From assembly GCA_934454655.1 (NCBI GenBank), contig CAKSFK010000006.1, positions 8,018 to 72,017 of the forward strand: DNA of 64,000 nucleotides, read 5' to 3'. The notes below the pieces were generated by a model. That model was not told the DNA's origin. It made no database searches and saw only the letters and a list, made by a program, of their open reading frames with translations. Positions 9,638 through 17,311 of the stretch are shown here, one piece after another. Made by a program: the position numbers and the translations under genes. The stretch's first letter is position 1. The number at the start of each line of letters is the position of its first letter. This DNA comes from an uncultured Eubacteriales bacterium (GTDB taxonomy: Bacteria > Bacillota > Clostridia > Oscillospirales > Acutalibacteraceae).

Positions 9638-9642
9638 TAATC

Positions 9643-9679
9643 GGCCGGACGGCTTTTGCGTCCGGTCATATTTTTATTT
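9643..9679 (+). terminator. Intra-operon hairpin / partial terminator between khpA and rimM
   Basis: GGCCGGACG (9643-9651) pairs with CGTCCGGTC (9659-9667) across a 7-base loop, giving a GC-rich 9-bp stem with one G-U pair, followed by ATATTTTTATTT. The interrupted T tract suggests partial read-through, which could lower rimM-trmD relative to rpsP-khpA. Confidence 0.6.
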
Positions 9680-9690
9680 CGGAGGGAAAT

Positions 9691-10206
9691 ATGCTCAAAC
9701 AATATCTTGAAGCCGGTAAAATTGTGGGAACACACGGCATACGCGGAGCGGTAAGGGTTCAGCCATGGAGCGATTCGGGCGATTTTCTTACAGGCTTTAA
9801 GTCGTTTTTTCTCGACGGCGGCGGAGAAAAAAAACTTGACGTGTTAAAAGCACAGCCGCACGGCAATATTGTAATTATAACCTTTAAGGGTGTGCAGACC
9901 GTAGAACAGGCGGAAGCATACCGCGGCAGGGTGATATATATAAACCGCAACGATGTTTCCCTGCCCGAGGGCAGATATTTTGTTGACGACCTTATCGGCT
10001 GCCGCGTGCTTGACGCTGACGACGGGCGCGAATACGGCAGGGTTGCGGACGTTTCGGCAACGGGCGCCAACGACGTATGGCATATTGAAAAAGACGGTAA
10101 GGAATATTTAGTTCCCGTGATAGATGAGGTTGTGGTTTCGGTTGATGTAAGTGCCGAAAAAATTGTCATACGCCCTCTGAAAGGAATTTTTGACGATGAG
10201 GATTGA
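9691..10206 (+). CDS. rimM: 16S rRNA processing protein RimM
   Basis: RimM helps assemble the 30S head near S19. The 171-residue protein has the N-terminal RimM domain (YLEAGKIVGTHGIRGAVRVQ) and the C-terminal PRC-barrel (YFVDDLIGCRVLDADDGREY, and YLVPVIDEVVVSVD), with the usual IRPLKGIFD-like tail. The start is ATG 9691, with GGAGGGAAAT immediately upstream. It overlaps trmD by 11 bases. Confidence 0.97.
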   Translation: MLKQYLEAGKIVGTHGIRGAVRVQPWSDSGDFLTGFKSFFLDGGGEKKLDVLKAQPHGNIVIITFKGVQTVEQAEAYRGRVIYINRNDVSLPEGRYFVDDLIGCRVLDADDGREYGRVADVSATGANDVWHIEKDGKEYLVPVIDEVVVSVDVSAEKIVIRPLKGIFDDED

Positions 10207-10930
10207 TATTCTTACCCTTTTCCCCGAAATGTGCGAAACGGTGATGAGCGAAAGTATTATAGGCAGGGCAAGAAAAGCCGGCAAGGTTGAAATTGTCTGC
10301 ACAAATATACGTGATTTTTCGGGCAATAAACACAACAAGGTTGACGATATGCCCTACGGCGGCGGAATGGGAATGATAATGGCGGCAGACCCGATCTGCA
10401 ACTGCTACAAAAGCCTTTACGGCGAAAACGAGCCCAAACCGCACCTTATATATATGTCACCTAAGGGTAAGACATTCACACAAAAGCGCGCGGCAGAGCT
10501 TTCGCGCCTTGACCGAATCGTTCTGCTTTGCGGACATTATGAAGGTGTTGACGAGCGCGTTATAGAGGAAATTGTTGACGAGGAAATATCTGTCGGCGAT
10601 TATGTGTTGACGGGCGGCGAACTGCCCGCTCTCACCGTGGCGGACGCCGTTTGCAGAATGCTGCCGGGTGTTCTGTCTGATGACACATGCTTTACGGAGG
10701 AAAGCCATTTTTCGGGCTTTCTTGAGTACCCGCAATATACAAGACCTTCGGTCTGGCACGGCAAGGAAGTACCTCCGGTTTTGCTTTCGGGCGACCACGC
10801 AAAGGTTGACGAATGGCGCAAAACACAGTCGGTTATTATAACAAAACAGCGCAGGCCGGACTTATTTGACGCGAACCGACTCACCGATGCGGACAAAAAA
10901 ATGCTGAAAAAACAGGGAATTGAGTTTTAA
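10196..10930 (+). CDS. trmD: tRNA (guanine-N1-)-methyltransferase TrmD
   Basis: TrmD methylates N1 of G37 in tRNAs and prevents +1 frameshifting. The 244-residue protein begins MRIDILTLFPEMCETVMSES and has the SPOUT trefoil-knot signatures MPYGGGMGMIM (~47-57), LLCGHYEGVDERV (~110) and SVGDYVLTGGELPALTV (~132). A TTG at 10190 would add two residues, but ATG 10196 fits the family and has AAGGAA upstream. No terminator is evident in the 190-base gap before the HPr gene. Confidence 0.97.
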   Translation: MRIDILTLFPEMCETVMSESIIGRARKAGKVEIVCTNIRDFSGNKHNKVDDMPYGGGMGMIMAADPICNCYKSLYGENEPKPHLIYMSPKGKTFTQKRAAELSRLDRIVLLCGHYEGVDERVIEEIVDEEISVGDYVLTGGELPALTVADAVCRMLPGVLSDDTCFTEESHFSGFLEYPQYTRPSVWHGKEVPPVLLSGDHAKVDEWRKTQSVIITKQRRPDLFDANRLTDADKKMLKKQGIEF

Positions 10931-11048
10931 AGCACGATAATCTGTGAAAAACTGAAAATAAATAGAAATAATCATATAAATTCTGCACAAATACAACATC
11001 ACAAAAAAATAAATTGTTGGATAAATATTAGAACTTATTAACAAATTG

Positions 11049-11076
11049 TTGACGATTACATTAAATGTGGTATAAT
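11049..11076 (+). promoter_or_regulatory. Promoter of the HPr gene (extended -10)
   Basis: TTGACG (11049-11054) and TATAAT (11071-11076) are 16 bases apart, with a TG dinucleotide at 11068-11069 making an extended -10. Together with the downstream hairpin it makes the HPr gene a single-gene transcript. Confidence 0.85.
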
Positions 11077-11120
11077 GATTGCAAGGATATTAAATGTCAT
11101 TAACTTAAGGAGATATTACA

Positions 11121-11384
11121 ATGTGTGTTAAAGACGTAGTCATTCAAAACCAAGTGGGTCTGCATGCCCGTCCGGCAACTTTTTTTATTCAGAAAGCAAA
11201 TGAGTATAAATCCTCCATTTGGGTTGAAAAGGATGAAAGAAAGGTTAACGCCAAGAGCCTTTTGGGCGTTTTGTCGCTCGGAATAGTAGGCGGTACAACA
11301 ATTAAGATTATTGTTGACGGTTCTGACGAAAAGGAAGCGCTTGACGGCTTGGTTGCGCTTGTTGAATCCGGTTTTGCCGATTAA
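11121..11384 (+). CDS. ptsH: Phosphocarrier protein HPr
   Basis: HPr passes phosphate from Enzyme I to PTS EIIA domains and, through Ser46, acts in carbon catabolite repression with CcpA. The 87-residue protein has the phosphohistidine site GLHARPA with His15 and NAKSLLGVLSLGI with Ser46, so both regulatory and transfer residues are present. That favours HPr over Crh, which lacks His15. AAGGAG lies upstream of ATG 11121. No ptsI is adjacent, so this is a solitary HPr locus. Confidence 0.93.
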   Translation: MCVKDVVIQNQVGLHARPATFFIQKANEYKSSIWVEKDERKVNAKSLLGVLSLGIVGGTTIKIIVDGSDEKEALDGLVALVESGFAD

Positions 11385-11415
11385 TTGTCTTTAGGTATTA
11401 CATTCTTATATTATT

Positions 11416-11454
11416 AATAAAAAGTGCTGTGATTTTTTCACGGCACTTTTTATT
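11416..11454 (+). terminator. Bidirectional terminator between the HPr gene and the pyridoxamine kinase gene
   Basis: AAAAGTGCTGTGA (11420-11432) pairs with TCACGGCACTTTT (11438-11450) with one G-U pair and a 5-base loop. Flanking A and T tracts give a T run on either strand, so it can end both the plus-strand HPr transcript and the minus-strand operon. Confidence 0.88.
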
Positions 11455-11475
11455 ATTTAAAAAAACAGTTTTGTT

Positions 11476-12315
11476 TTAAAGCTCCAGATACCTTATAAGC
11501 GACGGAAGCTGCGATTCAAAATTTACTCCCAGCCGCGCCTTTGTTCCGTTCTCCATGGTTTTCTTTATGCACGCACAGGTGAAGTTTGCCGCTATCTGTG
11601 CCGAAGCCTTTAAACTGCGCCCGTTCATAAGCGCCGCCGTAAGCGTGCTTGTAAAGACATCCCCCGTACCGTGGTACATCTTATCCATACGCTCCGAAAA
11701 CACATAAGACGTGCCGAGGCCGTCATAAACCGCCGCGCCTATCTTGCGGTCATCGAAATACACCCCGGTAAGCACGATTTCTGCGCCCGTTTTTAAATAG
11801 AGCCCGCACAGCAGACCGTTTATATACTCCTCTGTATACGGCCCGTTTTTAAATTCCGTTCCCAGCATAAGCGACGCCTCGGTTATGTTGGGCGTAATTA
11901 TATCCGCCGCGGAGCAAAGCTTAAGCATATAATTCGGGTAATCCCGCGCAAAGCCCTTGTAAAGCTTTCCGTTGTCCGCCATAACGGGGTCGGTTATAAG
12001 CAGTGTTTTGTCGTTACTTATAAGCCTTGCCGCCTCAAGCGCCAAATATATCTGCTCCCTTGAACATAAATACCCCGTATAAACCGCGTCCGCCGTAATG
12101 CCCTCGCTCTTCCAGTGCCTTGCCACAGGCACAATATTGTCGGACAAATCTTTAAACGTATAATTTTCAAACCCGCCGGTGTGGGTTGACAGCACGGCTG
12201 TCGGTATTACGGCGGTTTCAACCCCGGCGGCGGAAATTATCGGCAATGCCACCGTAAGCGAACATCTGCCGAGGCACGAAATATCATGTATTGCCGCTAC
12301 CCTTTTCTGTTTCAA
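11476..12315 (-). CDS. Pyridoxamine/pyridoxal kinase
   Basis: This ribokinase-fold enzyme phosphorylates B6 vitamers in pyridoxal-5'-phosphate salvage. The 279-residue sequence opens MKQKRVAAIHDISCLGRCSL, a hallmark of the PdxK/PdxY branch common in Clostridia. It continues with PTAVLSTHTGGF (~39-50), DAVYTGYLCSREQ, LLITDPVMADNGKLY (~114-128) and the C-terminal anion-hole motif MYHGTGDVFTS (~213), whose Asp is the catalytic base. The start is TTG 12315 with AAGGAA ten bases upstream; the stop of nth lies immediately before it. It is the last gene of a three-gene operon. Confidence 0.9.
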   Translation of the reverse strand: MKQKRVAAIHDISCLGRCSLTVALPIISAAGVETAVIPTAVLSTHTGGFENYTFKDLSDNIVPVARHWKSEGITADAVYTGYLCSREQIYLALEAARLISNDKTLLITDPVMADNGKLYKGFARDYPNYMLKLCSAADIITPNITEASLMLGTEFKNGPYTEEYINGLLCGLYLKTGAEIVLTGVYFDDRKIGAAVYDGLGTSYVFSERMDKMYHGTGDVFTSTLTAALMNGRSLKASAQIAANFTCACIKKTMENGTKARLGVNFESQLPSLIRYLEL

Positions 12316-12948
12316 TTAACCGTCATTCCTTTCGGGACATATGCCGCCGAGCGGACATTCGCCGCATTTGGGGTTTCGCGCGGTGCAGGTGTCCCTGCCG
12401 AACAAAACCGTTCTGTGGCAAAAATCGTTTGATTTTTCGGGCGGCAAAAGCTTACGCATTTCCTTTTCAACCGTGAGAGGATTTTTCGTGTTTACAAGAT
12501 GAAGCCTGTTTGAAAGTCTTATAAAATGCGTGTCGGTAACAACGGCGGGCTTGCCGTATATATCGCCGCACACGAGATTTGCCGTCTTGCGTCCCACACC
12601 CGGCAGCTTTGTAAGCTCCTCTATGCTATCGGGTACTTTTCCGCCGTAATCCTCGCAAAGCTTTTCGGCAATTCCCGCAAGGTCCTTAGCCTTTGTTTTA
12701 TAAAGCCCGCAGGTCTTTATAAGCTCCTCCACCTCGGATACATCGGCATTTTTCATACTTTCCGCGTCGGGGAAACGGTTAAACAACGCCGGTGTTACAA
12801 GGTTAACGCGCTTGTCGGTACACTGCGCCGAAAGCCTTGTGGCAATAAGCAGCTGAAAAGCGTCGGTATATCTAAGGGAGCATATCGCTTCAGGGTAGAC
12901 CTTTTCCAGAATTTCCACAGCCTTTTCGGCTCTTTCCTTTTTACGCAT
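12316..12948 (-). CDS. nth: Endonuclease III (DNA glycosylase/AP lyase)
   Basis: Endonuclease III removes oxidised pyrimidines and nicks abasic sites in base excision repair. The 210-residue protein has the helix-hairpin-helix LPGVGRKTAN (~114), whose Lys is the lyase nucleophile, the catalytic Asp in VVTDTHFIRL (~134), and the C-terminal 4Fe-4S cysteines in CTARNPKCGECPLGGIC. ATG 12948 is preferred to a TTG at 12960 because GGAAG is spaced for it. It overlaps the upstream membrane-protein gene by 8 bases and abuts the kinase gene downstream. Confidence 0.96.
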   Translation of the reverse strand: MRKKERAEKAVEILEKVYPEAICSLRYTDAFQLLIATRLSAQCTDKRVNLVTPALFNRFPDAESMKNADVSEVEELIKTCGLYKTKAKDLAGIAEKLCEDYGGKVPDSIEELTKLPGVGRKTANLVCGDIYGKPAVVTDTHFIRLSNRLHLVNTKNPLTVEKEMRKLLPPEKSNDFCHRTVLFGRDTCTARNPKCGECPLGGICPERNDG

Positions 12949-13990
12949 CGGCACTTCCAAGCTTAAGATCGCCCGGTTTTATGAGCTTAAGCTTACGCAT
13001 CGCTTCGGAAATTCCGAGGCAAAGCACCGCGGGGAGAATGAAGTGCATAATTGCAATTTCAAGCACCGTTATCGCGGGGGTCACGCCGGCGGCGGTCATA
13101 CTGTCAAACACCATAAACTGACCCACAAGACCCGATGAGCCCATACCCGAGCCTACGGGGTTGCTTACCATTTTAAGCACCGCAGATGAAACAGGTCCCA
13201 AAACGGCGCTTGAAATAATTGAAGGCAGCCAGATAAGCGGATTTCTTATAATATTCGGCACCTGAAGCATTGAAGTACCCAGTCCCTGCGCTATAAGCCC
13301 GCCGACCTTGTTTTCACGGTAGCTTATTACCGCAAAGCCCACCATATTGCAGCAGCAGCCTATTGTCGCCGCACCTGCGGCAAGACCCGTTATACCCATT
13401 GAAATTCCGATTGCGGCGGAGGATATGGGCAGGGTCAGTATTATTCCCATAAGCACCGAAACCGCCATACCGCCGATTATGGGGCTGTTATCAACGTTTA
13501 TGTTGACAAGCTGACCCACCCACTTCATAGCGTGGGATATGTAAGGACCAACAAAATACCCCGCGGCGGCACCCGTTAAAATACAGCAGACGGGCGTTAC
13601 AATTATTTCAACCCTTGTTTTACCCGAAACCAGCGCGCCGATTTCAATTGCAACATAAGCGGCTATAAAAGCGCCCAGCGGCTCACCCGGAGCACCTACT
13701 TTAAACGCCTCGACGGCAATGTTCGGGAAAGCGCCTATCATTCCCGCAACAGCCGCCGAAACGGTTGTAAGCGGAGAAGATTTAAGCTTGCACGCCGTGC
13801 CTACACCTATTCCCGCGCCGGTAATTGTTTTTGCAACATTTCCCATTGCGATTAAATACTCGCCGGCGATATTATCGCCGACAAGCTTGCCTATCTGGCA
13901 AATAATCGTGCCGATTAAAAGCGTTGAGAACAAACCGTATGCCATACCGGTAAGTCCGTCGATAAAAAGGCGGTTTAAATATTTTTTCAC
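12941..13990 (-). CDS. PTS_EIIC_2-type integral membrane transporter
   Basis: The 349-residue hydrophobic protein belongs to the family annotated as PTS sugar transporter subunit IIC (Pfam PTS_EIIC_2). It has about ten membrane segments, repeated Gly-rich helices (GAGIGVGTACKLKSSPLTTVS, VAGMIGAFPNIAVEAFKVG) and the late SNPVGSGMGSSGLVGQ motif. No EIIA or EIIB gene is nearby, and many family members are stand-alone, so PTS-coupled transport is doubtful and the substrate is unknown. GTG 13990 is chosen because GGGGGAG lies seven bases upstream; a TTG at 14014 is possible. It leads the operon with nth and the pyridoxamine kinase gene. Confidence 0.82.
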   Translation of the reverse strand: MKKYLNRLFIDGLTGMAYGLFSTLLIGTIICQIGKLVGDNIAGEYLIAMGNVAKTITGAGIGVGTACKLKSSPLTTVSAAVAGMIGAFPNIAVEAFKVGAPGEPLGAFIAAYVAIEIGALVSGKTRVEIIVTPVCCILTGAAAGYFVGPYISHAMKWVGQLVNINVDNSPIIGGMAVSVLMGIILTLPISSAAIGISMGITGLAAGAATIGCCCNMVGFAVISYRENKVGGLIAQGLGTSMLQVPNIIRNPLIWLPSIISSAVLGPVSSAVLKMVSNPVGSGMGSSGLVGQFMVFDSMTAAGVTPAITVLEIAIMHFILPAVLCLGISEAMRKLKLIKPGDLKLGSADA

Positions 13991-14024
13991 ACCGATCTCC
14001 CCCGAACAATTCAATAATATAATT

Positions 14025-14053
14025 ATTATACAAAAAAAAGTTAAAAATCACAA
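14025..14053 (-). promoter_or_regulatory. Promoter of the EIIC-nth-kinase operon
   Basis: On the minus strand TTGTGA (14053-14048) and TATAAT (14030-14025) are 17 bases apart, placing transcription start about 30 bases before the GTG start at 13990. Confidence 0.8.
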
Positions 14054-14087
14054 TGGTGTATATAACGATTTTTACACCGCATACTAT

Positions 14088-14113
14088 TATTAATTTTAGC
14101 TATTAATTTTAGT
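14088..14113 (+). repeat. Tandem 13-bp AT-rich direct repeat upstream of the dehydrogenase gene
   Basis: TATTAATTTTAGC (14088-14100) is followed immediately by TATTAATTTTAGT (14101-14113), identical over 12 bases. It lies in the divergent gap between the EIIC operon promoter and the dehydrogenase gene and could be a regulator site or an UP-like element. No binding factor can be named. Confidence 0.6.
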
Positions 14114-14133
14114 CGGGCGGTGCAGTAAGCCGC

Positions 14134-14151
14134 GCCGTTTTTAAAAACGGC
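14134..14151 (+). other. Perfect 18-bp palindrome with T tract in the dehydrogenase leader
   Basis: GCCGTTTTTAAAAACGGC (14134-14151) is a perfect inverted repeat followed by AGTTTTT. It may be a leader terminator/attenuator or a dimeric repressor operator, 44 bases before the TTG start of the dehydrogenase gene. It does not match the Rex consensus. Confidence 0.55.
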
Positions 14152-14194
14152 AGTTTTTCTTGATTGCTTTGCCCGGGCTTTGGGGGAAATACAA

Positions 14195-15175
14195 TTGAAA
14201 ACAATAGCCTTTTTCGATACAAAATCATACGACCGCGCAAGCTTTATGCGCTACCGCGGCGAGGACTTTAATATCCGTTTTTTTGAAAACAAACTTAATT
14301 CCGACACCGTGAGTATGGCGGCGTGCTGTGACGGCGTGTGCGCCTTTGTAAACGACACGATAGACCGCGAGGTTATTGACAGGCTTGAGGAATACGGCGT
14401 GGGGATTATCGCGATGCGCTGTGCCGGATACAACAATGTTGACCTTAAGGCGGCGGCAGGGCGAGTAAGGATTGTGCGTGTACCCGCCTATTCGCCGTAT
14501 GCCGTTGCCGAGCACGGTATGGGGCTTATTTTAACCCTTAACCGCAAGATACACCGCGCCTATATAAGAACGCGCGACCACAACTTTTCGCTTGAAGGGC
14601 TTATCGGCTTTGATATGCACGGAAAGACCGCGGGTATTATAGGTACGGGGAAAATAGGCAGGTGCTTTGCCGATATCTGCACAGGCTTCGGAATGAACAT
14701 TTTGGGGTATGACCCGTTTGAAAGCCCGGAATTTGCGGGCAAATACACCGACCTTGACACTCTGCTGGCACAAAGCGACATAATATCCCTGCACTGCCCG
14801 CTTACAAGGGAAAACCGACACCTTATAAACAGCGACACAATATCCAAAATGAAAACGGGCGCATATATTATAAACACCTCGCGCGGACAGCTTATTGACA
14901 CGCCTGCCCTTATGGACGGATTGAAGTCGGGCAAGGTGGGTGCCGCCGGGCTTGATGTTTACGAAGAGGAAACCGACCTGTTCTTTGAGGACTTTTCGGA
15001 AGAAATAATAAGGGATGACATACTTTCCACCCTTATTTCAATGCCGAATGTTATTGTAACGTCGCACCAGGCGTTTTTAACCAAAGAGGCGCTTGACGCA
15101 ATTGCCCGAACCACCGCAGATAACTTTAAGGACTATTTTGAAGGCAGAGAGCTTAAAAACGAAATAAGCGTATAA
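14195..15175 (+). CDS. D-lactate dehydrogenase-like 2-hydroxyacid dehydrogenase
   Basis: This NAD-dependent D-2-hydroxyacid dehydrogenase most resembles fermentative D-lactate dehydrogenases (pyruvate to D-lactate). From TTG 14195 (GGGGGAAAT upstream) it has 326 residues and begins MKTIAFFDTKSYDRASF. It shows MRCAGYNNVDL (~76), VAEHGMGLILTLNRK (~105), the Rossmann motif GIIGTGKIG (~146), NTSRGQLIDT (catalytic Arg, ~229), the Asp-His relay partner Glu in DVYEEE, and SHQAFLTKEAL with the catalytic His (~291). All catalytic residues are present. Product specificity is inferred from overall similarity. Confidence 0.9.
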   Translation: MKTIAFFDTKSYDRASFMRYRGEDFNIRFFENKLNSDTVSMAACCDGVCAFVNDTIDREVIDRLEEYGVGIIAMRCAGYNNVDLKAAAGRVRIVRVPAYSPYAVAEHGMGLILTLNRKIHRAYIRTRDHNFSLEGLIGFDMHGKTAGIIGTGKIGRCFADICTGFGMNILGYDPFESPEFAGKYTDLDTLLAQSDIISLHCPLTRENRHLINSDTISKMKTGAYIINTSRGQLIDTPALMDGLKSGKVGAAGLDVYEEETDLFFEDFSEEIIRDDILSTLISMPNVIVTSHQAFLTKEALDAIARTTADNFKDYFEGRELKNEISV

Positions 15176-15202
15176 TAAAACGGGTGCCTCACCCAAACGG
15201 GC

Positions 15203-15231
15203 TTGTTTTTATCTGCCCTATGTGGTATACT
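15203..15231 (+). promoter_or_regulatory. Promoter of the histidine phosphatase-ruvX pair
   Basis: TTGTTT (15203-15208) and TATACT (15226-15231) are 17 bases apart with a TG at 15223-15224 (extended -10). Transcription would start about ten bases before ATG 15248, so the leader is very short. Confidence 0.75.
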
Positions 15232-15247
15232 TTTTACGGTGATTACA

Positions 15248-15910
15248 ATGACAAAGGTATATATAGTGCGCCACTGCGAGGCAATGGGTAACGTAATGCG
15301 GCTGTTTCAGGGAACAACCGATACCGACATTACCGAAACGGGTGCAAAACAGCTTGAGCACCTTAAAAAGCGCTTTGCCGATATTAACATTGACAAGGTG
15401 TATACAAGCCCTCTGATACGCGCGAGAAAGACCGCGCTTGCCGTTATAGGTGACAGAAGCCTTTTCCCCATACCCGAGAAGGGACTTATAGAGCTTGACG
15501 GCGGAATTGTTGAGGGCAAACCGTTTAAAGAAACCTTTGAGGCAATACCCGACCTTGCCGACGCTTGGGACAACCACCCAGAGGACTTTGCCCCCGAGGG
15601 CGGCGAGAAAATGCGCGACGCATACGAAAGAATATGGAACACCGTTAAGGGAATTGCCGCCGAAAACAGCGGCAAAACGGTTGTTTGTTCAACCCACGGG
15701 GGTGTAACACGCTGCCTTATGTGCCGCCTTTTAACGGGCGATATTAAAAATCTTTCTACCGTTCCGTGGAGCGATAACACGGCAGTGGCGCTTATTGAGT
15801 TTGACGAAAACCTTAAGCCCCGGCTTGTGTATTTCAACGATGTTTCTCACCTGCCTCAAGAGCTTATTCCGCGCCGCAGCCGCCTTTCGGCGTTTATGGG
15901 AAAGGAATAG
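15248..15910 (+). CDS. Histidine phosphatase family protein (phosphoglycerate mutase-like)
   Basis: The 220-residue protein carries the phosphohistidine motif VYIVRHCEAMGN (RHC in place of the commoner RHG, ~4-15), TSPLIRARKTA (second Arg, ~52), the acid/base Glu in GLIELDGGIVEG and the second catalytic His in VVCSTHGGVTRCLM (~144). This is the branch that includes cobalamin-pathway and broad-specificity phosphatases; the substrate cannot be told from sequence. The frame is open back to 15203, but those codons overlap the promoter, so ATG 15248 is chosen. It ends four bases before ruvX. Confidence 0.88.
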   Translation: MTKVYIVRHCEAMGNVMRLFQGTTDTDITETGAKQLEHLKKRFADINIDKVYTSPLIRARKTALAVIGDRSLFPIPEKGLIELDGGIVEGKPFKETFEAIPDLADAWDNHPEDFAPEGGEKMRDAYERIWNTVKGIAAENSGKTVVCSTHGGVTRCLMCRLLTGDIKNLSTVPWSDNTAVALIEFDENLKPRLVYFNDVSHLPQELIPRRSRLSAFMGKE

Positions 15911-15913
15911 CAT

Positions 15914-16336
15914 ATGGTTATAATGTCGGTCGATCTAGGAAAGGCACGCACGGGAATTGCCGTTTCGGACAGCGGAGAAAGCTTTGCGTTTCCAAAAAAG
16001 GTGATACGGGAATATTCGTCTCAAAGGCTGGTTGAAAAAATCAGCTCCGCCGCAAAGGAATATGCGGCAGAACTGATAGTTGTGGGGTATCCGAAAAATA
16101 TGGACGGTTCCGCGGGGCAGAGAGCGGCCGAGTGTGCCGCAATCGCCGAGGAAATTAAAGCCGCAAGCCACACCGAAACCGTTTTGTGGGACGAACGCTG
16201 TACAACGATTTCAGCCCATACAGCGCTCAACTACACCGATACGCGGGGCAAAAAGCGCAAGGAAATTGTTGACGCGGTAGCCGCGGTAATAATTCTTGAG
16301 GATTATTTGAATTACAGAAAAAACAAGAAAATGTAA
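15914..16336 (+). CDS. ruvX: Holliday junction resolvase-like protein RuvX/YqgF
   Basis: This is an RNase H-fold nuclease of the YqgF family, implicated in pre-16S rRNA 5' end processing and possibly junction resolution. The 140-residue protein shows VDLGKARTGIAVSD (catalytic Asp, ~6), VVGYPKNMDGSAG (~58-70), LWDERCTTISAH (catalytic Glu, ~94) and IVDAVAAVIILEDYL (catalytic Asp, ~121). Three acidic residues are present. AAGGAA precedes ATG 15914 by six bases; it is co-transcribed with the phosphatase gene. Confidence 0.95.
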   Translation: MVIMSVDLGKARTGIAVSDSGESFAFPKKVIREYSSQRLVEKISSAAKEYAAELIVVGYPKNMDGSAGQRAAECAAIAEEIKAASHTETVLWDERCTTISAHTALNYTDTRGKKRKEIVDAVAAVIILEDYLNYRKNKKM

Positions 16337-16371
16337 CACAGGATAGATATAGACAATACAATCGGGGTACA

Positions 16372-16399
16372 AGTCTAGTGTGACAGGACTCGTTTTTTT
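16372..16399 (+). terminator. Weak terminator after ruvX
   Basis: AGTCT (16372-16376) pairs with GGACT (16386-16390) across a 9-base loop, followed two bases later by seven T residues (16393-16399). The stem is short, so efficiency is doubtful. Confidence 0.35.
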
Positions 16400-16467
16400 A
16401 GTGCGGATTCGGATTATTTTCGTTTGCCTATACCCGCCCGAAACGGTGCAGTTTCGGATTTTTCAGG

Positions 16468-17045
16468 GTGTACGATAAAAATATGGATAGGCTCCGCGAA
16501 CAGCGCGAGTATATAGAGGTTCATATGAACAGCGCGCCGGAGCAGAAGAACTTTGTTGTTTTTTATCAGCCGAGGTACAACATTGCAAACCACCGTCCCG
16601 ACGGCTCGGAAGCACTTGTGCGCCGGTACAACCCGGAAACGGAAGAATATATGAAACCGGGATTATTTATGCCGCTCTTCACGAAAACGGCTCTAAATGC
16701 CTTATCGACGATTTCGGAACAGGATACTCATCCTACAATCTTCTCGAAGAGATTCCGATGGACGAAATAAAGCTTGACCGTTTTTTCATTGAGCGCGGAA
16801 TTTCCGATAAGCGCGATGACATTATTCTTGAACACGTAATAAAGCTCGGCAAGTCGCTTAATATGAAAATAACCCAGGAAGGTGTGCAGACCGCCGAACA
16901 GCTTGAAAGAATAACGGGGTTCGGCTGTGGTGTGGTTCAGGGTTATTACTATTCAAAGCCCCTGCCGCTGAGCGACTTTATCCCGTTTATGGAGCAGGCT
17001 TCGCGCAACGGTTTCCCACTGAACAAATCGGAAAAACAGAATTAA
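16468..17045 (+). pseudogene. EAL-domain (c-di-GMP phosphodiesterase) pseudogene with internal deletion
   Basis: Two reading frames carry the two ends of one EAL domain. The first part reads FVVFYQPRYNI then SEALVRRYNPETEE, the family's YQP and EALVR region. At about 16675 the frame shifts, and the next frame reads LHENGSKCLIDDFGTGYSS and IPMDEIKLDRFF, then TQEGVQTAEQL and GVVQGYYYSKPLP, all C-terminal EAL motifs. The stretch expected between them (the second and third metal-ligand strands, roughly 100 residues) is absent. No GGDEF or sensor domain precedes it. It is a non-functional remnant. Confidence 0.88.
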
Positions 17046-17087
17046 TATGGAAAGACTCAAAAACCTAAATTCAGCCACATAAAGCCG

Positions 17088-17128
17088 AACACCCAAACTG
17101 CCTTAAAAACGGCGGTTCGGGTGTTTTA
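17088..17128 (+). terminator. Terminator after the EAL remnant
   Basis: AACACCCAAACTGCC (17088-17102) pairs with GGCGGTTCGGGTGTT (17111-17125) with one mismatch and one G-U pair across an 8-base loop, followed by TTTTAAA. This is the original terminator of the decayed EAL gene. Confidence 0.8.
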
Positions 17129-17266
17129 AACGTCACTGTGCAAAAAAGGGCTCTATCCCAAATTTTGTGTAAACGCAGAAATGCGGTAAAAACAGAAATA
17201 AATATTTTACCGGCGGCAGCGGTGAATCCGCTGTCGCTGTATTAATAATATAGCACAGAAGCGGAA

Positions 17267-17311
17267 GGTAAGTCAAGGGCGGCGAAGCCGTACATTTACC
17301 CTTTACTTACC
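17267..17311. repeat. Inverted repeat inside the IS remnant
   Basis: GGTAAGTCAAGGG (17267-17279) pairs with CCCTTTACTTACC (17299-17311) with one mismatch, enclosing a small GGC-GAA-GCC hairpin. It covers the transposase stop region and probably acts as its terminator hairpin. Confidence 0.6.

Noticed and set aside
16390..16470. A GGDEF-domain remnant before the EAL pseudogene
   Set aside because: The frame leading into VYDKNMDRL can be read back some 70 bases but shows no GGDEF-family motif, and it is closed by a stop upstream.
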